Positions 1 through 12,528 are shown, counted from the first letter of the stretch. The stretch is DNA of 64,000 nucleotides from Glandiceps talaboti (GCF_964340395.1 NC_135559.1:14883563-14947562), one strand, 5' to 3'. Program-made: numbers and translations. Notes: generated from the letters alone by a model not told the origin.

Positions 1-478
1 GATTTGCATGCTCTCTTTTTATTTTTGCCAGAGTATCCAATTTGCACCATGAATTATTGTTGTCATATAAAAAACTAATTTGGATGTATAGTATGCCTTT
101 CCCATATCTTTGAAAACGAAATATCAATATTTGTGTGTACAAAAAACCCTGTATGACTAATGTATGTAATAAAAATAAGTAGTTGACTCACTCGCTGGGT
201 CTACACCCTTACACATAAACATGGTGTCATTTCCTCCAAAGTCTGCCTCAAGATCAAATACACATGACATTACAAAAACTGAAACCCTACTTAACAGACC
301 CCACTGGTGAAATTTACACAAAATGGTGTTGTCAAGACCACAATTATCACAATGTATGTAGTTCCCTTGATCGGGGAGAGTCAATGCAATCGATTGTAAA
401 AAATAATGGTCCATGACAACAATAATTCATGGTGCAAATTGGATACTCTGGCAGAAATAAAAAGGGAGCATGCAAATC
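1..478. mobile_element. TIR (MITE-like) element with ~65-bp inverted repeats
   Basis: Positions 1-65 and 414-478 are near-identical inverted copies of each other; the outer end reads GATTTGCATGC. Only a few mismatches separate the arms. The interior (66-413) is unique and encodes no recognisable transposase. The minus-strand reading frame at 157-414 (85 codons) has no domain I recognise. The element may start before the window edge, so the target-site duplication cannot be judged. This looks like a non-autonomous DNA transposon; an inverted duplication of other origin is possible. Confidence 0.7.
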
Positions 479-1052
479 CATGAAAATCAAGTTAAAAGTA
501 ATTACAATCGCATGATTTCAAACTGCCAATGAAGGATTTATGTGATTTGCCGAACACGCGTCCGTACCCATTCAGAAGACTTCGAATCTGATGATGAACA
601 TGTGAAGCTATCATCATATTCACATTGAGCGTAGAGGTCAACTTTTGAAAGTGAAGATGAATATGAATATGATGGTAGCTTCACACTCGTTCCCGCGGGT
701 ATTTATCGATCATATTTGATCACTAGAACATATTTTGAAAAATTTTGAAAACTATCAAAACATGAAAATATTAAAATGCATGTAAAATCACGGAAAATGT
801 GGATTTCCATAATGATCTCTGAATCGGATATTTTGTATACTTAGACACAGTAAATATAGTTCGAATTCACCGCCATTTTTAACAGACGACCATTCCATGT
901 ACAAATTAGAACCAATGACGTGTTTCTGCTAAAATGGCGTTTAAAATATAATATCTTGCCAGTGATTTGGGAAGTTCATTATTTATGTGGTCGTAAGCAT
1001 TTGTCTTTATATTATATCAATGTCGACCTTGTGTGCTATCATACCAAAGGTC
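479..1052. other. Non-coding stretch with a small hairpin
   Basis: No gene is seen. Positions 601-625 and 661-685 form an imperfect inverted repeat (TGTGAAGCTA against TAGCTTCACA) that could fold into a ~25-bp stem. The rest is AT-rich with no recognised feature. Confidence 0.5.
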
Positions 1053-2369
1053 AAAGTATGAACTGTAACCCATAACCTCAGATATAGGACAGTTACTAAG
1101 ATGTATGAACTGTGACCCATAACCTCAAATATAGGACAGTTACTAAGATGTATGAAATGTGACCCATAACCTCAAATATAGGACAGTTACTAAGATGTAT
1201 GAACTGTGACCCATAACCTCAAATATAGGACAGTTACTAAGATGTATGAACTGTGACCCATAACCTCAAATATAGGACAGTTACTAAGATGTATGAACTG
1301 TAACCCATAACCTCAAATATAGGACAGTTACTAAGATGTATGAACTGTAACCCATAACCTCAAATATAGGACAGTTACTAAGATGTATGAACTGTAACCC
1401 ATAACCTCAAATATAGGACAGTTACTAAGATGTATGAACTGTAACCCATAACCTCAAATATAGGACAGTTACTAAGATGTATGAACTGTGACCCATAACC
1501 TCCAATATAGGACAGTTACTAAGATGTATGAACTGTGACCCATAACCTCAAATATAGGACAGTTACTAAGATGTATGAACTGTAACCCATAACCTCAAAT
1601 ATAGGACAGTTACTAAGATGTATGAACTGTGACCCATAACCTCAAATATAGGACAGTTACTAAGATGTATGAAATGTTACCCATAACCTCAAATATAGGA
1701 CAGTTACTAAGATGTATGAACTGTGACCCATAACCTCCAATATAGGACAGTTACTAAGATGTATGAACTGTGACCCATAACCTCAAATATAGGACAGTTA
1801 CTAAGATGTATGAACTGTAACCCATAACCTCAAATATAGGACAGTTACTAAGATGTATGAACTGTAACCCATAACCTCCAATATAGGACAGTTACTAAGA
1901 TGTATGAACTGTGACCCATAACCTCAAATATAGGACAGTTACTAAGATGTATGAACTGTAACCCATAACCTCAAATATAGGACAGTTACTAAGATGTATG
2001 AACTGTAACCCATAACCTCAAATATAGGACAGTTACTAAGATGTATGAACTGTAACCCATAACCTCAAATATAGGACAGTTACTAAGATGTATGAACTGT
2101 GACCCATAACCTCAAATATAGGACAGTTACTAAGATGTATGAAATGTTACCCATAACCTCAAATATAGGACAGTTACTAAGATGTATGAACTGTGACCCA
2201 TAACCTCAAATATAGGACAGTTACTAAGATGTATGAAATGTTACCCATAACCTCAAATATAGGACAGTTACTAAGATGTATGAAATGTTACCCATAACCT
2301 CATATATAGGACAGTTACTAAGATGTATGAAATGTGACCCATAACCTCAGATATAGGACAGTTACTAAG
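1053..2369 (+). repeat. 47-bp minisatellite, 28 tandem copies
   Basis: A perfectly phased array of a 47-bp unit containing TATGAACTGTGACCCATAAC, CTCAAATATAGG and ACAGTTACTAAG. I count 28 units with no indels. Variation is limited to a few positions: GTGACC, GTAACC or GTTACC; AACTG or AAATG; and CTCAAAT, CTCCAAT or CTCAGAT. The first and last copies share the CTCAGAT variant. The high homogeneity points to recent expansion or ongoing unequal exchange. No reading frame or known family is evident. Confidence 0.97.
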
Positions 2370-2749
2370 AAGTGAGCTTTAACAGTCTATATTCAATCTA
2401 TATTTGAAGTACAGTACTTCACAGACGCAGTTTTAACCAAATGACACCGTGACCTGTAGAGCTGAACAGGCATAGACCACCACGTGATATGTCATTCAAG
2501 TTGCGCTCATTAAATATCAATTTAAAGTTAATGCTTGGAACTGATAATAAATCTAGCTGTGTGATAAAAGTCATCAAACACACTTTTATTCTTTTCTACG
2601 TTTGCTATGATCTTCACAAAACCATATTTTGTAATACAGCGTTGGTACAAATTGATTTTCAAAAGTTGTACCTTAGAGGTGTTTTGAAGGACTTGCCTGT
2701 TTTCTGTCAATTTCCACGCATGCATGCGCGCACACTATGCACATGATAT

Positions 2750-2797
<48 letters not shown>

Positions 2798-2979
2798 AGC
2801 CATACCTGTACAACTACAGAGCCGTAAACAGTTATATTAAAACTGACATTATAAGAAAACACTAGATATTAATATGATATTTTACAACTTTCTCTACTTG
2901 GCAAAGAGATTGGGATGGTAAAAATCTTTATTAAAATAAAAGAAAAAAATCAGATGTTTATTTAAATGTTCTATGACAA

Positions 2980-3034
<55 letters not shown>

Positions 3035-3202
3035 ACAGATTGTAGGCCAGAAAGAGACAGAGTAGACGGTTAACTTGAAAGGAGGGATAGAGGAGAGGGC
3101 AAGAGAGATGAGAGATGGATTAGGTAAGCAGACAGAAAATATGTTTATTTTGTGTCAACAATACACACATTAGTTCAGACTAAAATGCCATTTTCTTTCA
3201 AA
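2370..3202. other. Probable 5' intron or flank of LRR-Ig gene 1, with (CA)n and (GACA)n
   Basis: No credible coding sequence. It holds a (CA)n tract at about 2752-2793 and a (GACA)n tract at about 2983-3032. The stretch ends in a pyrimidine-rich segment and the splice acceptor of LRR-Ig gene 1. The overlapping small reading frames at 2489-2746 look like chance. Confidence 0.6.
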
Positions 3203-3208
3203 TTGCAG
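3203..3208 (+). promoter_or_regulatory. Splice acceptor in the 5' UTR of LRR-Ig gene 1
   Basis: TTGCAG preceded by a T-rich stretch lies 19 bases before the start codon. LRR-Ig gene 2 has the same arrangement (TTGCAG then AACCA, at 30547-30552), and gene 3 has acceptors at 49767-49768 and 49798-49799. A non-coding first exon therefore probably lies upstream. Confidence 0.65.
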
Positions 3209-3227
3209 AACCATTCTAACTCAAGGA

Positions 3228-5177
3228 ATGAGCATGATTGCTATACTACTGACTGCAGTGTATATCTTCAACGGAATTCCTGTTGATGGCTGTCCATCGG
3301 TTTGTGAATGTCCGTTAGCCACTAGAGCAGACTGTAAAGACAGATCTCTGACAGAGATTCCGTCCGATATTCCTATTGATTTAGTCACACTGTATCTCGA
3401 AGGCAACGCTTTGACGTCAGTCCCAGATGGAGCGTTTTCTTCTTTCTCTGGATTGGAGTATCTCGACCTTAGCCGTAACCACATAGAGAACATATCAAAT
3501 GAAACATTTCGTGGTCTTTACAACCTAGACTGGCTGCTACTGTCAAACAATGAAATTGCCGAAACATCGACCAACATGTTCAGTGGTACACCCATGTTGA
3601 CACGGTTGTTCCTCATTCAAAACCATATAAATGATATTGCTGATAACGCCTTCCAAGATTTGACACATTTATTGTACTTATGGATGGATAAAAATAACAT
3701 TGTAGAGTTACGAGCTAATGCCTTCAATGGCTTGTCTTCGCTTGAGTTTCTTGTCCTTAGCAGTAATAAAATAAACAACATTGATGATGATGCTCTCAAT
3801 GGACTTGAAAATCTCCAGGAGTTGTGGCTGTCATACAACAATTTAACTGAGCTATCAGTAAGCATATTCAGATCCTTAGGGAAATTGAAGACATTGCGCC
3901 TATCTGGTAACCAACTTACTTACATCCCACCCTTCGTCGAACCCTATCTTCCTGAGCTCACTAAACTAACATTGGATGGCAACAAAATAATATCTCTTCC
4001 TGACAACGCCTTCATAGGACTAAAGAGTTTACAAATTTTGCATCTGGCCTTCAACGACATAAAAACACTGAGCGAAGATTTCTTCAGTTCAGACCTTGAC
4101 ATAACAGAATTGGACCTTACTGCCAATCAATTCGATGTAGTGCCACCGTTTAACTCTCCAGCGATATTATCATTCTTCAGTTCAAGTGTTACAGTCAAGC
4201 TAAATCTAAATCCTATACACGTTATTGGACCTCGAGCATTCTACGGATTCAATGGATTCAATTTGAAAAAATTTGAAATTAATTTATCATCAATGGACCT
4301 AGAAGAAATAGACAAATCCGCATTTGAAGGAATCAATACCGAAATCTACGATATTCACTTGGATAATAATCGTTTGACAACACTCAATCAACAAGTGTTT
4401 GCACCCTTTGATGTGGTCAAGTCTCCGGATCCAAACATATACCGTTTCATATCTTTGAATGGAAATCCCTGGGCCTGTGATTGTCATCTGGTAGAATTCA
4501 GAAAATGGCTAGAGAATGAAGGTACAAACGTTTTAGTTGGACCGGAGTTAACATGCCTTTCCCCCGATGTTTATGCAGGTTCAAATTTACTAAATATCAA
4601 AGCTGAAAACATGACCTGCAGCCCTCCATTATTCTACAAACCAACTAAATGGGTGTCCACTGTTGAGGGTGAAAGTGTGACATTGGACTGTAAGGTAAAT
4701 GGGGTTCCAAAACCAAATGTGTATTGGGTAACCTCTCTTGGTGAATTGTCCACAGGAATGTCCAATGATTCAACTGAGTATGTGTTCTTGACAGACAATG
4801 GTCTTGTCATTCCAGCATCAACTGAGAAACATCAGGGGAACTACGCATGCGTCGCCACAAATGAGAAAGGTACGAACATTGCTGTCAGACATTTGAAAGT
4901 CAATGTGGTGCAAAACACTGACAAAACATTGTCTCCAACGGAAACTCCCGATGATACGCAAGATGAAGACTCAAAGACCACAAAATCAAGTCGGGGCACG
5001 ATGGCCGGGCTATTTATCGGTGGAGTTGTTGTTGGTGTGCTCGTTGTAATCATTGCCTATGTTATCTTTATGTTTGTCAAGAGAAAAAGGGCGGAAAAGG
5101 GCGAAAAGCAAAGCGGACAATCAAAAACGGAAATGAGTGCCCTAAGAGGAAAATATACTAATGACGACCAAGAATAA
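3228..5177 (+). CDS. LRR-Ig transmembrane receptor 1 (649 aa)
   Basis: A type I cell-surface protein encoded by one exon. Residues 1-21 are a signal peptide. The LRR N-terminal cap is CPSVCECPLATRADC (about 22-36). About 13 leucine-rich repeats of the 24-residue LxxLxLxxNxI class follow. The LRR C-terminal cap starts at NPWACDCH (413-420) and ends near CSPP. One Ig domain (about 475-570) has the motifs LDCKVNG, VYWV and GNYACVATNEKG. The membrane span (about 590-617) contains GTMAGLFIGGVVVGV and is followed by a 32-residue basic tail ending RGKYTNDDQE. This is the LRR-Ig layout of the AMIGO, LINGO and amphioxus LRRIG families; ligand and partners are unknown. The ATG directly after a splice acceptor with a good signal peptide supports the start. 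It is closely similar to the gene at 30573-32570, most strongly through the ectodomain. I do not recognise a specific orthologue. Confidence 0.93.
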   Translation: MSMIAILLTAVYIFNGIPVDGCPSVCECPLATRADCKDRSLTEIPSDIPIDLVTLYLEGNALTSVPDGAFSSFSGLEYLDLSRNHIENISNETFRGLYNLDWLLLSNNEIAETSTNMFSGTPMLTRLFLIQNHINDIADNAFQDLTHLLYLWMDKNNIVELRANAFNGLSSLEFLVLSSNKINNIDDDALNGLENLQELWLSYNNLTELSVSIFRSLGKLKTLRLSGNQLTYIPPFVEPYLPELTKLTLDGNKIISLPDNAFIGLKSLQILHLAFNDIKTLSEDFFSSDLDITELDLTANQFDVVPPFNSPAILSFFSSSVTVKLNLNPIHVIGPRAFYGFNGFNLKKFEINLSSMDLEEIDKSAFEGINTEIYDIHLDNNRLTTLNQQVFAPFDVVKSPDPNIYRFISLNGNPWACDCHLVEFRKWLENEGTNVLVGPELTCLSPDVYAGSNLLNIKAENMTCSPPLFYKPTKWVSTVEGESVTLDCKVNGVPKPNVYWVTSLGELSTGMSNDSTEYVFLTDNGLVIPASTEKHQGNYACVATNEKGTNIAVRHLKVNVVQNTDKTLSPTETPDDTQDEDSKTTKSSRGTMAGLFIGGVVVGVLVVIIAYVIFMFVKRKRAEKGEKQSGQSKTEMSALRGKYTNDDQE

Positions 5178-5295
5178 GGAAGCGCGCGCGGACAAGTTCA
5201 TTATGTAAATTCTACAATTGAGAAATACAGTTACAAATTACAGAATGAAGACTTTTAGGTTGGCTCCATCTATCAAAGTGAAATGCATCCTTGAA

Positions 5296-5301
5296 AATAA
5301 A
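5296..5301 (+). terminator. AATAAA polyadenylation signal of LRR-Ig gene 1
   Basis: Canonical AATAAA 119 bases after the TAA stop, in an AT-rich 3' UTR. Confidence 0.55.
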
Positions 5302-5324
5302 CTCTTGAAACTTAAGTTGTAACA

Positions 5325-5690
5325 GTTACTTTGTTCAAGAAAACTTCAACCTATTCTCAATTAAAATCAATGATAAAAATAGGGGGTCACCGTAAAAAGT
5401 TTTGAAATAGAGGTAAAAATGATAACAAAATTTAGTCATTTTAGAATCCAATATGGCTGCCAAATACTGTGTTAACTCTTGGAGTAATTATACTGACTCC
5501 AAGGTTAACTCTATGGGGAAAATAAAGGATTCACAATTTCCTTGCAAACAAGATCGTGAACCCCAAAATTTATTTTTATTATTTCAAAAGAACCAGGAAC
5601 AAAGTTTCATTTGACAAAGTTTGGAGAGAATTGAAGAACTTTAATTTTCAAGATACTTGTCCCCAAGGTGCATTCAACCTTAAACCCTAT
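5325..5690. repeat. Dispersed repeat, copy 1 (second copy at 61026-61262)
   Basis: Shares ordered blocks with 61026-61262: GGGGGTCACC, then TTTGAAA.AGAGGT, AACCCCAAA-type, GGACCAGGAGCAA-type (here AACCAGGAACAAAG), GGAGAGA.TGTAAGAACTTT-type, and GTCCC.GGTG. The copies are strongly diverged, which suggests an old interspersed repeat. The present copy carries extra sequence around 5440-5530. Confidence 0.5.
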
Positions 5691-5854
5691 TATTGCAAAG
5701 TAGAAGTATTGATGTGTGTTTTGTGAACCTGTCATCACTTGTTAGTAGGTTAATTAGTTTCCCATCTTAGGATTGTTTGACGAATCAGGAATTCGGACAA
5801 TATCACACCAATTCTGATCAAACTACATTAATTGCCAGTTAACTAGATAAATGT

Positions 5855-6175
5855 ACTATGACAGAACCCCTTGACACGTGAGTGCAAGTGTGGCATACTC
5901 AGGGTATTTACACGACTGCTTGTATGCTGTGTTCTCTGAGCTCATACACTCGTGCAGCAGAAAACACTGACAGCACGAGTGCAAATACCCCTGAGTACCC
6001 ACATTTGACTTCATGTGGCATGGGGTTCTGTTATTAATATTACAATTGTTAATCTGAAACGGCAAATTTCCATAAAAATCATACAACGATCACGCGTTTT
6101 ATAGCGTGTAGTGAACGATCGTGTCCTCATTTGCCATTTGCATGCATAATATTTTTGGTATTACACTGCAGTGAA
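5855..6175. repeat. Foldback repeat family, copy 1 (relative at 45440-45760)
   Basis: ACAGAACCCC-CACGTGAGTGCAAGTGTGG near 5863 is mirrored by CCACATTTGAC-GGGGTTCTGT near 5999-6032, giving arms of ~33 bp. The downstream part (AATCTGAAACGGCAAATT, then TAC-ACTGCAGTG) is also found after the matching hairpin at 45440-45760. This indicates a dispersed, non-coding foldback element. Confidence 0.55.
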
Positions 6176-6318
6176 AATATATAATAATATAAATTAATCA
6201 CTTAATAGTCTGCTTCTCGAGTTGCATATCAGTTAGGATCTATGCTAAATCTGTTCCCAAGTACTTCGATCCAGTGACAAAGAGCCAGTACACACCCTTC
6301 CATGGAAATTTAAATAGT

Positions 6319-6456
6319 CTGGTGAACGTGCATTTTGACATGCTGTCCCACGTCTGGTGAACGTGCATTTTGACATGCTGTCCCACGTCTGGTGAACGTG
6401 GATTTTGACATGCTGTCCCACGTCTGGTGAACGTGCATTTTGACATGCTGTCCCAC
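6319..6456 (+). repeat. 35-bp minisatellite, 4 copies
   Basis: Four consecutive copies of a 35-bp unit starting CTGGTGAACGTGCATTTTGA and ending GCTGTCCCACGT. One copy has GTGGATT for GTGCATT, and the last is slightly truncated. Confidence 0.92.
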
Positions 6457-6603
6457 TATTATGGAACAGTCTAGCTAACTGTTGAACAACGTCAGTCTCC
6501 CATTCTTTTGAAATTCAAGAAAGACTTTGGGAACTTATCTTTTAGCAATGGCTTTTTGGGAATTTTCTTTGTTATGCATCTTATTGACTTAATTACTTAC
6601 TTA

Positions 6604-6660
6604 CTTTGACTGACTGACTGACTGATTGGCTGATTGATTGATGGCTTCATTGTTTGTTTG

Positions 6661-6727
<67 letters not shown>

Positions 6728-6762
6728 CATTGATTCATTGATTCATTGATTGATCGATCGAT
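6604..6762 (+). repeat. (TTGA)n microsatellite
   Basis: GACTGACTGACTG grades into a long run of GATT (about 6660-6727) and then GATTCATT units. Confidence 0.95.
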
Positions 6763-7410
6763 AATTTTCAAATGAAACGTTTCGTAGATTATACAGCCTA
6801 TTCCGGCTGATTCTAACAGACAATTGATGTGATGTGATATATAGTGACATATCTTATATACATTAGCTACTTATTTTTCGTACCCTAGGTACCAATACAA
6901 AAAAACCATACATAGTATATCATTCTAGCCTCCTCGTGTGTTTATTATTATTATAGATATTTTAAAACGATTGGAATATTTTAATAATTTAAGATTTACA
7001 TAGATTGTCCAAAATGAGTTATGTAGACTTACAGTATATTTAATGAATTTCATGCATATTAATATTTTTATAAAACAATTATGAATAATATTTTTTTGGT
7101 CAAAAATTTAAATTGTGTGTACTATCAGTACGTTCAAATTAGTTAGTTCATAATTGCAATTTGATAAATGTCACTTTCAGCATTTTAGTTAGTGTAATCG
7201 TAGAAGTAGTTAGCAAAGTAAGAATTTATATGATTCGACAGTTTGGAAATGTGCTTAGGGAAATAGAGTAAGAATGACCTTAGAAATGTATTCACATATT
7301 ATATGTGACAATCATAGACTTCAAAATGTTGAAATTTTGACAACATTTTACCTTCAGAGTTACTGGTCTGTATTCTGAATTAGCAATTATTGGCATGCAT
7401 AAATTATAGG

Positions 7411-7597
7411 GTTTGATAAGACTCGCCAGGGATTTTATATATCTGTAGATATATGCCTGGAAGACGACATTTGCATATGTACCGCAAATAGAAATAACCG
7501 TGCGAGAGCGAGGCCGGCCATTATTTGCGGGACGTGTGCAAATTTCTTCTTCCGGTATTTATCTACAAACAAAAATCAGAACGGGTTTTATCAATCT
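7411..7597. mobile_element. Foldback element with ~78-bp imperfect arms
   Basis: Positions 7411-7489 and 7523-7597 are inverted copies. The best part pairs TGTAGATATATGCC with a near-complement ending ATCTACA, and ATTTGCATATGTACCGCAAAT with ATTTGCGGGACGTGTGCAAAT. A ~33-base loop separates them. It resembles a MITE-sized hairpin element; no coding content. Confidence 0.6.
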
Positions 7598-7783
7598 CAT
7601 TAAAAGAAAATAGTATTAATAGTGTGGCTGCAAAGTAGATTTGTGTCATTTTGGCGATTTATTACATACTGCATGACATTATCAATTTCTTTTCAAAACG
7701 ATTTTGAATTCTGTCATGATGATACCCAAAAAAGAAAGTTTAATTCATAAGTAAATTTAATTCATAAACCTTTTTTTATTCAT

Positions 7784-8460
7784 TTAAAGAAGTGTGATTT
7801 TGATAACTAAATAAAAAATATCGCCAATGGCGTTGTAGCACAATTGTACAGTTTTTAAAAAAATGTTTATCCACATGCTAATCCATGCTAGATATAGGTG
7901 TTCATTTGCTGAATGATTATCCAGTTGCCTATCCAGTCCTGTTATTTTCTTAGCAAAATGCGACCATTTGGCTGTTACTATGGGCGTGTTCTTGTTGCTA
8001 GGCATATTTGCATACATTTTATAAATGTTTATTCACTTGTCTATTGATCCGTTATCTTTGCAATATAAGCGATCATTTGGCTGTTGCAATGGGTGTTGTC
8101 ATGTTGCTAGACATATTTGCATTTGTTTTAATGTTCGTTCACTTGTCTATGAATCCCTGACGTAATCTTTGCAATATACATCATAATATGGCTGTTGCAA
8201 TTGGCGTGGTCTTCTTGCCTTGCATACATTTTTATTCATTCATTTGTTTATTAATCACTTTTGTTATTGTTGCAATATACGTGATCTGTCGGCTGTTGTT
8301 ATGGGCGTGGTCTTGTTGCTAGCCACATTTACATACATTTTTGACTGTTCACTTGTTGAATCCCGTTGTTATCTTTGTGAAATTTACCATCGTTTGGCTG
8401 TTGCTTTGGGCGTGGTCATGGTTGCTAGAGATATTTGCTTTTAGCAAAATATACAGGTAT
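7784..8460 (+). repeat. Degenerate tandem repeat (~105-bp unit)
   Basis: About five imperfect units carry the ordered landmarks TTCACTTGTCTATTGATCC, ATCTTTGCAATATA, GGCTGTTGCAATGGGCGTGG, TTGTTGCTAG and CATATTTGCATACATTTT. Related units recur at 14598-15000 (duplicated segment) and, inverted, at 34690-34960. The small reading frames here are by-products of the repeat. Confidence 0.75.
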
Positions 8461-9190
8461 TTGGTTGTTGTTAAGGGTATGGTCATGGTTGCAGAGCCAA
8501 TTGTGTCAACATGTTTTGAACAAAATCTGCAGAATAACCGTTCTAAAAACATCTCACCAAATGTATACAGGCATTTGGTTGTTGTTAAGGGCATGGTCAT
8601 GGCTGCAGAGCCAATTGTGTCAAAATGTTTTGAACAAAATCTGCAGAATAACCGTTCTAAAAACATCTCACCAAATTTCAATTTCATTGACCAAGTACTT
8701 TTTGATATATGTCTTTGACCCAAATTCACATTTTTACACCTAATTTGCATATCGCTGATGAGATCATTATATGCTTAATACTTCTTCATCCATACACCCC
8801 CCAAATGCATCCCCATTAAATTTTGGCCCAATCTGCTCAGCAGTTTCGGAATTACAGATTTTTGACCAAAAAGATACATTTCTAGCTCTAAATTGCATAT
8901 TACTAATGGAATCATCATATCATGAAGAAATCCTCACCTACACACCCCTACGCACATCAAATTTCAGATCAATCTGCAGCTGCCCAGTAGTTTTTTAGTT
9001 TTTTGATAAAAAAAATTCCATTTTTGACCCAAATCACACACCTGTGATGTGATCATTTTGCTTTGAACAATTTCCTAACTAGACACCAAAAGCAGTGTCC
9101 TCATCAAATACCAAGGCAATCGGTCTGGCGAGTTTTGAGTTTAAGTCGTCCACACACACATATACACACTACAGATAGATAGATAGACAC
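8450..9190 (+). repeat. Interspersed repeat ending in CACACA-GATA microsatellite
   Basis: A ~122-bp segment (GGTTGTTGTTAAGGG to CATCTCACCAAA) is tandemly doubled at about 8458-8680. A longer block follows, with TTTGCATATCGCTGATGAG and GGCCCAATCTGCTCAGCAG, ending in GTCGTCCACACACACATAT and short GATA repeats. The same block, with internal deletions, lies at 15000-15350. Non-coding. Confidence 0.7.
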
Positions 9191-9498
9191 CACATCATAC
9201 CTCTAGCACTACTGAACCTTTGTCAGTTTAGTTGTGCTGACAAAGTTAACGTTGCCATGTCTGGCATACTGAGTATTGCGTTCCTTCCCTGCACTTACTA
9301 TGCCTACCCATTCACGTTCAAGTTGTCGAACGTTACCTGATCATTAACCTGCAACGAAATTGCTAGCGTAATTTCATATGTTGTTCCTGCGAATCCGAAA
9401 TTACATTACTAAAATCTTTCAGACTGGAAAATATAGTCATTATCCATGCTAAACATAGCATGAAAACATAGAACTGTTATAAAACATTATAATTACAT

Positions 9499-9531
9499 TA
9501 TCACTATCACTATCACTATCACTATCACTAT
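9499..9531 (+). repeat. (CACTAT)n microsatellite
   Basis: Hexanucleotide ATCACT repeat, about five units; the matching site in the other duplicate (about 15665) has fewer units. Confidence 0.9.
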
Positions 9532-9728
9532 AGAGATCAAGTTTGGGTAACCGCGAGACTAGCGCTAACTCAGAAACGTCCCTTCCATCCGGCCCTTACA
9601 GGAGTCATTCAGTTCACATCAGGTTGTTATTTATTGTGGTAGTACATTTTCTTCTCACAACCCGAAATGAAGATGAAGCAGGTACAATGGAAGCCCCATC
9701 ATGTACCAATTCAAACACGTCCTTGTCA

Positions 9729-11061
<1,333 letters not shown>

Positions 11062-11427
11062 TTTGGTGTCTGTTAATATACAAATGTATCATATATTATC
11101 AATCTGAAACAGTCAAATGATCGCACGAATACATTAAAGTCAGTGCAAACATATATAGCTGATCTGTGAAGACATACAGGTTAATGTTTGACTATCGATG
11201 CTTTAGCTGATTTTCAAATCAAATGTTTCTATAGATTTCAGTGGTAAGAGTTTCTTTGCGCCCCACTCCCCATCTAGGATCCATGTTGCAGTGGGGCCTT
11301 ATCGTGTGAGGGTATAATTAGATTACAGGGTGGGGGCCATAATGATACAAAGGGAAATAAATAAGGGGCCTGGGGGGCATATAAATTGAAGAAATTTATT
11401 GTATAATTGAATTGGAAAGTTTATAGT

Positions 11428-11777
11428 TTAGGCGTAAAAAAAATTGTGTGGTTCCGATTACATTCAATTTTAAGATAGGTGGGGTAGGTAGATTTTTTAT
11501 TTCATTTTATTCTTTTTTTCTTCATATGTGAGAGTCTAGTTCAGGTTTTCCAAATGGTCTCTATGTTGTTTATTTCTTCTTATCAGATGTACAGCCATTA
11601 CAGAATGGAAAAATAGTTTTATATTGTCTTTTAACTCGATGATGTCAGTTTCCACACTCACGATTTTCGCGATTTTATTACTATTGTTCTCGGATATATA
11701 AAAAAAATTAGGATTGGCGTGAAAAACTAGGTGGGGTCAGGTAACCGGAACCAAACAACTTTTTTTATTTGGCCTTA
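11428..11777. mobile_element. TIR repeat family, copy 1
   Basis: Left end AATTGTGTGGTTCCGATTAC is mirrored by right end GGTAACCGGAACCAAACAAC; flanking A/T runs and TAGGC/GGCCTTA extend the inverted match to ~33 bp. Interior landmarks are GATAGGTGGGGTAGGTAGAT, GTACAGCCATTACAGA and TTGTCTTTTAACTCGATG. Other copies lie at 17704-18050, 27340-27645, 29697-30070, with a fragment at 55846-55930. No protein is encoded, so this is a non-autonomous element. Confidence 0.75.
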
Positions 11778-12424
11778 TCCTAACATTACGATATGTAAGC
11801 TTAGAGTTGTAATTCGATTACAGGAGGGGGTTGCGTTGATATAGGGTCACACTATGGAATTCTTATCGTGATGAAGTGCTCCTTAATTAACCATTATACA
11901 AAACTATTGCTCATCATACATATGTGTCCACTTACAGTATTTGTTAATGACATCTACATTAGAATGACCAATATATTATTCGGCACGCTAAGGAAAGTCC
12001 AGTGAGATTTATGTTGAGTTTAGTAGACTTCAACTTATAGTCTGTACGGCACCCCTTGACAGGGCGCCCTCAAACATCGGACACACCTGTCGCGATGGGG
12101 GCGGTGCGACACAGCGTATCTTGCAGTCTATATTGATTACTGCTCTCAACTTAAACTGAATATTTTGGGCGATAAAATATCACCTTGGTAACAGACACAA
12201 CTGGGAAATCGTGTATGGTTTTGTATGAATATATCAAGCCGAGTAAACTATCTTATAAATAAACTCAGCATGTATCACTTCTAACTAAGTACATGGATAC
12301 GTAAATATCTTTCTTAGGACAGCAACAATAAATAGTGATCGAGATGTCAGAGATGACGACTCGAGTAAAATAACTCTTGAGGCACCTTTTAAGTTGATGA
12401 GAGAATATTTGAGTAAAAATGAAC

Positions 12425-12528
12425 TGCCGAAACCCGGGATAGTTCTCGAACTCATGCAAGTTCGCCGGTTTTGAACCAGGGACCTTTAGATCTTCAGTCT
12501 AACGCTCTCCCAACTGAGCTATTTCGGC
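12425..12528 (-). tRNA. tRNA-Phe(GAA)-like gene with 31-nt T-loop insertion, copy 1
   Basis: Read on the minus strand, acceptor GCCGAAA pairs with TTTCGGC, followed by discriminator A. The D arm is GCTC-AGTTGGGA-GAGC. The anticodon arm is TTAGA-CTGAAGA-TCTAA with anticodon GAA. The T stem CCTGG/CCGGG is intact. Its loop is 38 nt instead of 7, because of an insertion that contains the self-complementary CGAACTTGCATGAGTTCG. The total is 104 nt rather than 73. An intact B box (GGTTCAAAACC) is kept at the insertion edge, and TTTTT follows 5 nt after the 3' end. The gene is head-to-head with tRNA-Glu, 279 bases away. It could be a transcribed gene of unusual form or a multiplied pseudogene. Confidence 0.75.

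Noticed and set aside
157-414. 85-codon minus-strand frame inside the first TIR element as a gene
   Set aside because: No recognisable domain and no second exon; kept only as a point for follow-up.
1053-2369. CRISPR-like array
   Set aside because: Units are contiguous 47-bp copies without spacers in an animal genome; a minisatellite.
8341-8750. Overlapping frames on both strands with an internal repeat
   Set aside because: They reflect the doubled 122-bp segment of an interspersed repeat, not a protein.
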